In this document: one piece after another, positions 1-5,401 of the stretch | Layout: the number at the start of each line of letters is the position of its first letter | Position numbering within the stretch: the first letter of the stretch is position 1 | From: Bryobacterales bacterium | GTDB taxonomy: Bacteria; Acidobacteriota; Terriglobia; Bryobacterales; Bryobacteraceae | DNA length: 7,467 bases | Direction: 5' to 3' | NCBI GenBank assembly: GCA_003139735.1 | Contig: PLGA01000564.1 | Coordinates: 1 to 7,467, forward strand | Made by a program: the position numbers and the translations under genes | The notes under the pieces: model-generated | What the model saw: the letters and a program-made list of their open reading frames with translations, nothing else | The model's database searches: none | What the model was told of the DNA's origin: nothing

Positions 1-1506
1 GTCCTCGACCATGTAATCCAGGTAGAACTCGGCGGCCTCTTTCATCACCGGCCAGGCGCGCTCGCGGAGAAATTGGCGGTCGCCCGAAAAGACGTAACGT
101 TCCCAGAAATGGCGCGCCAGCCAGCCCGAAGCGCCCTGCCACATGGCGTAGGCCGAGAGCATTTCGATGGCGGTGTGGCCCCATACGTCAGTGGTATAGT
201 GCGCCACCCAGCCGCCGCAGCCATATGCCGTGCGCGCCGTGCGGCGGCCCGGTTCGCGGAGCATGTCGACGAAATCGAATAACGGCTGCTGGCACTCCGG
301 GAGATTCGAAACCTCGGCCGGCCAGTAATTCATCTGGATGTTGATGTTGACGTGGTAATCCGCCTGCCAGGGCGGCGTCAGACCCTCCGCCCATAGGCCT
401 TGCAGGTTGGCCGGCAGCGTGCCGGGCCGCGAACTGGAGAGCAGCAAATAGCGCCCGTACTGAAAATACAACGCCAGAAGCCGCGGATCTTCGCCGCCCG
501 CCTGCACGGCGGCGAGGCGCTCATCGGTAGGCGTGGACGAGCGGTCCTGGCCGCCGAGGTCCAGATTCACGCGCCGGAAAAGCCGCCTGTGCTCGGCGAT
601 GTGCGTCTGCCGGACACTTGCATAGGGTTTGGACGCGACATCGGCGAGCCGGCGCCGGCAGCCTTCGGTGGGGTCGTCGCCCTTGAAATCCGGATAATGC
701 AGGCGATAATTCGTGCCGGCGGTGAGGAGCAGCGTGACCGCGTTGGCGCCTTCCACGCTCAGGCCTTCCGGCGTGGCGCTCACCCGTCCGCCCTCGGCGC
801 GAGCTTCGAGGCGGCATTCGAAAACTACCCCAACGCCAGCGGCCTGCCCGCGCAGCACGATGCCGTTGCCCGAACTCTCCGCCTTCGCGGCCGCTTCCCG
901 CTTGAGCGTGACGGCGAACGCCGCCCCGCCCGGCTTATCCGCCGAAATTCGCACAACCATCGCTTGGTCTGGGGCCGAGGCGAAGACCTCGCGCGCGTAC
1001 CGCACGCCGTTCACGCGGTATTCGGCGCGGGCGATTCCGGTATCGAGGTCGAGTTCGCGCCGGTAGTCCTCGGCCGCGCCGCCGTGGCGAAAATCCAAGA
1101 GCAGATCGGCGAGCGTCTGATACGACGGCCGCCCGGTTTGCCGCGGCGCGTGCCAGGCGCGGCCGAGTTTGTTGGCCTCCGCGAACTTGCCGTCGAGCAG
1201 CAGCGTGCGCATCTGGGCGATGATGTCGCGCGTTTCGGGGCTGTCCTCTTCCGTGTGATGGCCGGACCACACGCTATGCTCGTTGAGCTGAAGGCGCTCG
1301 TGCTCTACGCCGCCAAACACCATGGCGCCGATGCTGCCATTTCCCACGGGCAGCGCTTCGGTCCAGACCTTGGCCGGTTCGCGATACCAGAGGGTCAACG
1401 GGCTGGCGTCGGCGGCCACGGCGGCGGGCCTTTGCGCACTGGCGGGCAACACAGCCAGCGCCATTCCGGCGCCCTGGAGCAATTCACGTCGAGTAGGTTT
1501 TCGCAT
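1..1506 (-). CDS. GH95 alpha-L-fucosidase-type glycoside hydrolase, Tat-exported (C-terminal part beyond window)
   Basis: Reading the minus strand from ATG at 1506, the frame stays open for 502 codons to the left edge; GH95 enzymes are usually 750-800 residues, so about two thirds is here. The family hydrolyses terminal alpha-L-fucose (some members alpha-L-galactose) by inversion. Seen: a twin-arginine signal (TRRELLQ, residues 5-11) with a hydrophobic stretch ending in ASA at 22-24; the GH95 N-terminal domain with LWYREPAKVW at 39-48, ALPVGNG at 51-57 and LNEHSVWSG at 74-82; then the start of the (alpha/alpha)6 catalytic domain with LPANLQGLW and YHVNINIQMNYWPAE. H385, N387 and N389 of this HxNxN motif match the catalytic Asn pair of the Bifidobacterium enzyme AfcA. 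The catalytic Glu and Asp would lie past the edge. An in-frame ATG at 1539 would lengthen the N-terminus by 11 residues, but 1506 gives a normal Tat signal and has a G-rich stretch just upstream. Fucose rather than galactose specificity is inferred. Confidence 0.93.
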   Translation of the reverse strand, partial: MRKPTRRELLQGAGMALAVLPASAQRPAAVAADASPLTLWYREPAKVWTEALPVGNGSIGAMVFGGVEHERLQLNEHSVWSGHHTEEDSPETRDIIAQMRTLLLDGKFAEANKLGRAWHAPRQTGRPSYQTLADLLLDFRHGGAAEDYRRELDLDTGIARAEYRVNGVRYAREVFASAPDQAMVVRISADKPGGAAFAVTLKREAAAKAESSGNGIVLRGQAAGVGVVFECRLEARAEGGRVSATPEGLSVEGANAVTLLLTAGTNYRLHYPDFKGDDPTEGCRRRLADVASKPYASVRQTHIAEHRRLFRRVNLDLGGQDRSSTPTDERLAAVQAGGEDPRLLALYFQYGRYLLLSSSRPGTLPANLQGLWAEGLTPPWQADYHVNINIQMNYWPAEVSNLPECQQPLFDFVDMLREPGRRTARTAYGCGGWVAHYTTDVWGHTAIEMLSAYAMWQGASGWLARHFWERYVFSGDRQFLRERAWPVMKEAAEFYLDYMVED

Positions 1507-1598
1507 TGGACCCCCGCCAAGCTGCCATGGTAAGCCCATTGCGCCGGCCCGGACGGGCCGTACTCCGTCCGTCAAGGGGGCAGTAGCCGAAAACGCTT

Positions 1599-1674
1599 GA
1601 CGCGGAGACGCAGAGCCGCGGAGAAGCGCTTATTGATATGGAGGGTTTTCTCCGTGTCTCCGCGTCTCCGCGTC
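1599..1674. repeat. Inverted repeat with 8-bp periodic arms (27-bp stem, 22-nt loop)
   Basis: The left arm 1599-1625 and the right arm 1648-1674 are reverse complements at 24 of 27 positions, separated by a 22-nt loop (1626-1647). Each arm, read in the same sense, is three copies of an 8-bp unit near GACGCGGA followed by GAA: left GACGCGGA, GACGCAGA, GCCGCGGA; right (reverse complement) GACGCGGA, GACGCGGA, GACACGGA. The transcript on either strand could fold into a long hairpin. It lies between divergent gene starts, so it is not a terminator for either neighbour. It most resembles a dispersed intergenic palindromic repeat (REP or MITE-like); copies elsewhere in the genome cannot be seen from here. 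Confidence 0.85.
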
Positions 1675-1729
1675 ATAAGATCCTTACGGACCGATCTCGG
1701 ATCCGGCCTCCACCAGACGCGGCTCGATA

Positions 1730-1740
1730 TATAATTGGAG
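1730..1740 (+). promoter_or_regulatory. Probable -10 box with purine discriminator upstream of VWFA-like gene
   Basis: A perfect TATAAT (1730-1735) is followed by TGGAG (1736-1740), in sequence that is otherwise GC-rich. Transcription would begin near 1742 and give a leader of about 47 nt that keeps the ribosome binding site at 1772-1780. No convincing -35 hexamer is present 16-18 nt upstream. Confidence 0.55.
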
Positions 1741-1788
1741 CGGGTAGGAATGCGCGTCTGTCGCCAAAACCAAGGGGAGGTTAATGGC

Positions 1789-2829
1789 ATGCGTACTCGA
1801 TGCGAAAGTTGGATCTGTCTCTTCAGCGTTTCGCTCCTTTCCGGATTTGCACAGCAGAATCGGCCGGCCAGCCGTTCCATTACGCTCGACGTGGCCGTGA
1901 CCGACAAGGCCGGAAAACCGGTCGCCGGTCTGCAACAGAAGGACTTCACGCTTCTGGACAACAAGCAGCCGCAGAAGATTCTGTCCTTTCAAGCCGTAGG
2001 AGGCGGGGCCGCGCCGGCCGGTCCGCCCGTGGAAGTCATTTTGGTGGTCGATGAAGTCAACACGCCATTCACAGGCGTGGCGATCGTGCGCGAGCAAATC
2101 GAGAAGTTCCTGGGGCAGAACGGCGGCGCTCTCGCCCTTCCCGTATCGGTAGCCTTGCTCGACGATTCGGGAAAGATAGTTCGGACGCCGGTTTCTCGAG
2201 ACGGCAAGACGCTGATTGCCGATGTGGATCAGGCGGATTTCGGTCTGCGTACGATTCGCAAGTCGGTAACAGGAATTTTCGGCGCCGAGGACCAGCAGCA
2301 GATATCTCTCCAAGGGCTTGGGCAGCTCGCCGATTATGAGACGGCTAGGCCGGGGCGAAAGCTCGTGGTCTGGATCAGCCCGGGTTGGCCTCTTTTTTTC
2401 GGCTTGAGCATGCAACTGAGTTCCCAGGATCAACAGGGAATCTTCAGCTCCGTGGTGGGCCTTTCGGACGTGATGCGAAGGGCTCGCATTACGCTTTACA
2501 ACATCGACCCGGTTGGCGCCACGCAGAGCGAAATGCACATGTCGGATTATGAGCAGTTCTTCAAGGGAGTGAAGAAGCCAGGCCAGGCGGTCCTTGCAGA
2601 CCTCGGACTGCAGCCTCTGGCGTACAGGACTGGCGGCCGGATTTTCGAAGAGAGTAACGATCTTGCCGCCGAGATCGCAACGTGCGTCCTGGACGGGACT
2701 GCCTATTACGTCCTCGGCTTCGATGGCCTCCCCGCGGACGGTCCGAACGAGTACCATGAACTTGAAATTAAGATCGACAAGCCCAAACTGACGGTGCGCA
2801 CGCGATCCGGGTACTACGCCCAGCCGTAG
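1789..2829 (+). CDS. Secreted VWFA-related Acidobacterial domain protein
   Basis: This 346-residue protein matches the Acidobacteria-specific VWFA-related family. Its biochemical role is unknown; members are exported and presumed to bind protein or ligand. Seen: a signal peptide (hydrophobic core about residues 8-20, likely cleavage near AQQ at 21-23); an N-terminal beta module with LDVAVTDKAGKPVAGL at 33-48 and DFTLLDN at 52-58; a Rossmann-like VWA core starting at VILVVDEVNTPF (83-94); VVWISPGW at 193-200; and the family's C-terminal signature ending RTRSGYYA (337-344). The metal-binding MIDAS motif is degenerate: DEVNT replaces DxSxS, and the usual TDG-type Asp is replaced by SPG. The ATG at 1789 is chosen because AAGGGGAGG (1772-1780) sits 8 nt upstream and the signal peptide starts there; a TTG at 1735 and an ATG at 1750 are also in frame. 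It looks less GC-rich than its neighbours. The yjbQ-like gene follows after 21 nt. Confidence 0.88.
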   Translation: MRTRCESWICLFSVSLLSGFAQQNRPASRSITLDVAVTDKAGKPVAGLQQKDFTLLDNKQPQKILSFQAVGGGAAPAGPPVEVILVVDEVNTPFTGVAIVREQIEKFLGQNGGALALPVSVALLDDSGKIVRTPVSRDGKTLIADVDQADFGLRTIRKSVTGIFGAEDQQQISLQGLGQLADYETARPGRKLVVWISPGWPLFFGLSMQLSSQDQQGIFSSVVGLSDVMRRARITLYNIDPVGATQSEMHMSDYEQFFKGVKKPGQAVLADLGLQPLAYRTGGRIFEESNDLAAEIATCVLDGTAYYVLGFDGLPADGPNEYHELEIKIDKPKLTVRTRSGYYAQP

Positions 2830-2850
2830 TGGGCGATTCCGCCAAACACA

Positions 2851-3273
2851 ATGACGGTCGTACAAAATGAGTTCAGCATCTCCACGCACGGCCGTTGCGA
2901 CGTGCTGGACATCAGCGCGCAGGTGGGGCGCATCGTCGCCGAGAGCGGCGTCAAGACCGGCCTGGCCAACATCTCCGGCATCGGCTCCACGCTGGGAGTG
3001 ACCACGCTGGAATACGAATCGGGCTGTGTGGCCGATCTCAAGCGCTCTTTGGAGAAGATTGCGCCATCGAATACCGACTATGCGCACAACGCCCGGTGGG
3101 GCGACGAAAACGGCTACTCGCATCTGCGCAGCGCGCTGATGGGGACGGCCAAAAGCTACCCCGTATCCGGCGGCCGGCTGTTCCTCGGCACGTGGCAGCA
3201 GGTGGTGCTCTGCGATTTCGACGACGGACCGCGCGAGCGCCGGGTGGTGGTTACGGTGATCGGCGAAGCCTGA
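2851..3273 (+). CDS. YjbQ/UPF0047 family protein (secondary thiamine-phosphate synthase type)
   Basis: This 140-residue protein has the usual length and layout of the YjbQ family, small cytoplasmic proteins that form trimers. E. coli YjbQ has weak thiamine-phosphate synthase activity, but the true cellular role is unsettled. Seen: the N-terminal strand FSISTHGRCDVLDIS; TGLANISGIGSTLGVTTLEYESG at 36-58 (compare TGL...HTTA...NE in the classic group); YAHNARWGDENGYSHLRSALMG with H79 and H91; and the diagnostic GGRLFLGTWQQVVLCDFD at 107-124. The HTTA-type segment is replaced by GIGST and the following Asn-Glu by LEYESG, so it falls in a 'GST...EYE' subgroup. The ATG at 2851 is the first possible in-frame ATG, since the preceding gene's stop is in the same frame; the ribosome binding site is weak (GGGCG about 15 nt upstream), which suggests coupling to the gene before it. 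The LarA-like gene starts 38 nt after its stop. Confidence 0.9.
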   Translation: MTVVQNEFSISTHGRCDVLDISAQVGRIVAESGVKTGLANISGIGSTLGVTTLEYESGCVADLKRSLEKIAPSNTDYAHNARWGDENGYSHLRSALMGTAKSYPVSGGRLFLGTWQQVVLCDFDDGPRERRVVVTVIGEA

Positions 3274-3294
3274 ACCGGCCCCGGCGACCGCGGT

Positions 3295-3305
3295 TACAAT
3301 AGGAG
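3295..3305 (+). promoter_or_regulatory. -10-like TACAAT abutting AGGAG ribosome binding site of LarA-like gene
   Basis: TACAAT (3295-3300) is followed at once by AGGAG (3301-3305), 6 nt before the ATG at 3312. The AGGAG is a good Shine-Dalgarno sequence and fixes the start. If TACAAT were used as a -10 box, transcription would begin near 3307 and the message would lack this site, so the two roles compete. The Shine-Dalgarno role is the safer call; no -35 hexamer is seen. Confidence 0.45.
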
Positions 3306-3311
3306 ACAGCT

Positions 3312-4595
3312 ATGCAATCTCCTCGCCTTCTATTAATCCGCCAGAATTTTCCCGACCGCGCGATTCGCGACATCGCCGCCGAGGTGCGGAAGCAACTCTC
3401 CGCCGCCGGGTTCGCCAGCCGGTTGAAGCCCAATGCGCGCGTGGCCATTGGCGTGGGGAGCCGCGGGATCAATAACCTCGCGCAGGTTGTCTGGAACGTC
3501 GTCCAGTATTGGAAAGATGCGGGGATGCAGCCGTTCATTTTCCCGGCCATGGGAAGCCACGGCGGCGCCACCGCGCCGGGCCAGGCTAGCGTACTGGCTC
3601 ACTATGGCGTGACCGAGGCCGCCATGGGATGCCCCATTGTGAGCCAGTTGGACGTGGTTTCCCTGGGCAGGACAGCCGAAGGCATCGAAGTTTTCATGGA
3701 CAAGGCCGCCTACGAGGCCGATGCCGTGATGCCGGTGAACCGCGTCAAGTGGCACACGGATTTCGACGGCGGCATCGAAAGCGGACTGTTCAAGATGATG
3801 GCCATTGGGTTTGGCAAGCTCGCCGGGGCCAAGAACTATCACACGCACGCCTTCAATATGGGCCTCGAGGCGGTAGTCACCAGCGCCGGCCGCCAGGTGC
3901 TGCGCTCCGGCAAGGTCGTGGGCGGCCTGGCCATCCTTGAAGACGCCTGCCACAACACGGGAAAACTGGACGCGATTCCGGCCGAAGACATGGAGCGGCG
4001 CGAGCGGGAAGATCTGGCGCTGGTGAAGTCCTGGATGGCCAGGATTCCCGTGGACGTGGACATCCTGGTGGTTGACGAAATGGGGAAGGATATCAGCGGG
4101 ACCGGCATGGACACCAAGGTGGTCAACCGAACCGTAATCGGCGCGTACAACCCCTGGCCCAATACGGCCGGCATACGGCGCATCTTCGTGCGGGATCTCA
4201 GCCCCACGAGCTACGGCAACGGCTTGGGAATCGGCATGACGGACATGACCACCGACCGGCTGGTGAACGCCGTGGACTGGGCAGCCACGGCGGTGAATGT
4301 CCTGACGTCCAACTCGCTCGGAGGCGCGCACGTTCCGCTGCACTATCCGACCGACCGCGAATGCCTGGAACGGCTCACGCCCACGGTGGGCAAGTTCGAC
4401 CTGGCGGAAGTGACGTACGGCTGGATTCGCAATACTTTGGAGCTGTCCCGGCTGGCGCTGAGCGAGAACCTGCGCGAAGAGATCGAGCGCAATCCGTCGC
4501 TCACGATCGAATCCGAATTGGAGTTCGCCTTCGACCGCGGGGGCAACCTGTTAAGCCCGTTTCAGCCGGTGGAAGAGACGGCGGGAGTGCGGTAG
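3312..4595 (+). CDS. LarA-like protein with lactate racemase N-terminal domain (DUF2088)
   Basis: This 427-residue protein, predicted cytoplasmic, belongs to the wider LarA superfamily, whose studied members are 2-hydroxyacid racemases or epimerases using a nickel-pincer nucleotide (NPN) cofactor. Its substrate is unknown. Seen: AIGVGSRGINN (45-55); PAMGSHGGAT (78-87), at the place of the LarA segment carrying catalytic His108; VNRVKWHTDFDG (142-153) with H148; IESGLFKMMAIGFGKLAGAKNYHTH with K161 and H177/H179. In Lactiplantibacillus LarA, Lys184 tethers the cofactor and His200 binds nickel; K161 to H177 has the same 16-residue spacing. H148 to K161 is 13 residues, against 10 for His174-Lys184. 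The second half (about 247-420: DILVVDEMGKDISGTGMD, YGNGLGIGMTDMTTDRLV, DRECLERL) does not look like the canonical LarA C-terminal domain. AGGAG lies 6 nt before the ATG. No larB, larC or larE cofactor gene is in the window. Epimerase activity is inferred, not shown. Confidence 0.8.
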   Translation: MQSPRLLLIRQNFPDRAIRDIAAEVRKQLSAAGFASRLKPNARVAIGVGSRGINNLAQVVWNVVQYWKDAGMQPFIFPAMGSHGGATAPGQASVLAHYGVTEAAMGCPIVSQLDVVSLGRTAEGIEVFMDKAAYEADAVMPVNRVKWHTDFDGGIESGLFKMMAIGFGKLAGAKNYHTHAFNMGLEAVVTSAGRQVLRSGKVVGGLAILEDACHNTGKLDAIPAEDMERREREDLALVKSWMARIPVDVDILVVDEMGKDISGTGMDTKVVNRTVIGAYNPWPNTAGIRRIFVRDLSPTSYGNGLGIGMTDMTTDRLVNAVDWAATAVNVLTSNSLGGAHVPLHYPTDRECLERLTPTVGKFDLAEVTYGWIRNTLELSRLALSENLREEIERNPSLTIESELEFAFDRGGNLLSPFQPVEETAGVR

Positions 4596-4615
4596 AACGG
4601 TCGTATCCGCCGGGA

Positions 4616-5401
4616 CTACGTCTCCGCGAGAAAACCGAGCAGCGCCGCGCTGAACTCCCGCGGGCATTCGACGTTGGAAAGATGGGCGGACAGCAGGCGC
4701 ACCGTCTTCGCGCCTGGGATGGACGCCGCCAGGACCTCGCCGTTGCCCACCCAAGGCGTCGAACGGTCGCGGTCTCCCCCTATGACGAGGGTTGGCGCGC
4801 GGATGCCGCGCAACAGACCCGTCTGGTCCATATCCCGAACGGCCGCGCAGCAACCGGCGTATCCCACCGGATCGGTAGCCAGCAGCTTGTGGCGGATGAT
4901 GGCAACCGCAGGCAACCCGCTTGCCAGCGTCTCCGGCGTGAAGAAACGCCCCATCACCGCGTCGGCGACGGCGCCCATCCCCTCGCGAATCACCGTCAGG
5001 CGGCGCTGGTCCATGGGGATCGGATCGGCAAAACGGGGCGAGGTATTCGCGAGCGCCAGATGCGTGACGCGATCCGCCGCGTTGGCGCCCAGCCACTGGC
5101 CGATCATGCCACCCAGAGAGAGGCCGCAGAAGGCAAACTCACGGATGTCGAGGGCGTCGGCGAGCGCTAGCGCATCGCGGGCCAGGAGTTCCATGGTGTA
5201 ATCCCCTGGCGTGACGTCGGATGCACCATGGCCGCGGATATCGTACCGAAGAACCTGAAAGTGCGGCAGAAGGTCCGGGACCTGCGGGTCCCACTGGCCG
5301 TGATCCACCCCGAGCGAGTGGGCGAACATCACCACCGGCTGCCCGCCGTCGCCTTCCAGCCGGTAAAACGTTCGCAGGTTTGCGGTGTGTACGAACGGCA
5401 T
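4616..5401 (-). CDS. pcaD: Alpha/beta hydrolase, PcaD-like 3-oxoadipate enol-lactonase
   Basis: This 261-residue protein has the length and fold signatures of 3-oxoadipate enol-lactonase, which opens the enol-lactone in the beta-ketoadipate route of aromatic breakdown in the cytoplasm. Seen: oxyanion-hole segment FAHSLG (26-31); YDIRGHGASD (53-62); nucleophile elbow GLSLGG with Ser95; acid loop GGDRDRSTP with Asp212; and SAHLSNVECP with His240, close to the AHLSN.E.P motif of PcaD. There is no signal peptide. The ATG at 5401 directly follows the TAG of the upstream esterase gene (5404-5402) with no gap, so translation is probably coupled. No other pca gene is in the window, so the enzyme may instead act on a related lactone or ester; the family assignment is firmer than the reaction. 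Its 3' end faces the LarA-like gene across 20 nt, with no strong terminator hairpin between them. Confidence 0.82.
   Translation of the reverse strand: MPFVHTANLRTFYRLEGDGGQPVVMFAHSLGVDHGQWDPQVPDLLPHFQVLRYDIRGHGASDVTPGDYTMELLARDALALADALDIREFAFCGLSLGGMIGQWLGANAADRVTHLALANTSPRFADPIPMDQRRLTVIREGMGAVADAVMGRFFTPETLASGLPAVAIIRHKLLATDPVGYAGCCAAVRDMDQTGLLRGIRAPTLVIGGDRDRSTPWVGNGEVLAASIPGAKTVRLLSAHLSNVECPREFSAALLGFLAET

Larger units (their letters stand above)
1507..1788. other. Divergent intergenic region between GH95 gene and VWFA-like gene
   Basis: These 282 nt separate two divergently oriented genes. The region holds a short perfect GC stem (1545-1560, CGGCCC-GGAC-GGGCCG), a long imperfect inverted repeat (1599-1674) and a consensus -10 hexamer for the rightward gene (1730-1735). 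I see no further coding potential with a ribosome binding site. For the leftward GH95 gene there is a TTGACG hexamer (minus strand, about 1579-1574), but no good -10 at the right distance, so its promoter is unassigned. Confidence 0.7.

Noticed and set aside
400..1533. 377-codon plus-strand open frame opposite the GH95 gene
   Set aside because: The minus-strand frame gives continuous GH95 sequence over the whole stretch; this frame has no motif and begins inside that gene.
1545..1560. Perfect 6-bp GC stem with 4-nt loop (CGGCCC-GGAC-GGGCCG)
   Set aside because: Short and without a T-run; expected by chance in DNA this GC-rich and placed at a gene start, so not called as a terminator or operator.
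1599..1674. Octamer repeats as a possible CRISPR array
   Set aside because: The units are contiguous 8-mers without spacers and form a palindrome; there are no 25-40 nt repeats or cas genes.
1684..3123. 479-codon minus-strand open frame opposite the VWFA-like and YjbQ-like genes
   Set aside because: It crosses two well-supported plus-strand genes and their gap, lacks a family signature and has no ribosome binding site context.
3333..4343. 336-codon minus-strand open frame opposite the LarA-like gene
   Set aside because: His/Gly/Val-rich antisense shadow; the plus strand carries clear LarA-type motifs with a good ribosome binding site.
4580..4611. GGCGG...CCGCC pairing at the convergent gene ends
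   Set aside because: Five pairs around a 22-nt loop and no T-run in either direction; not a credible intrinsic terminator.
4361..5170. 269-codon plus-strand open frame running from the LarA-like gene into the hydrolase gene
   Set aside because: It overlaps the ends of two supported genes in other frames and its product is Arg-rich without any domain.
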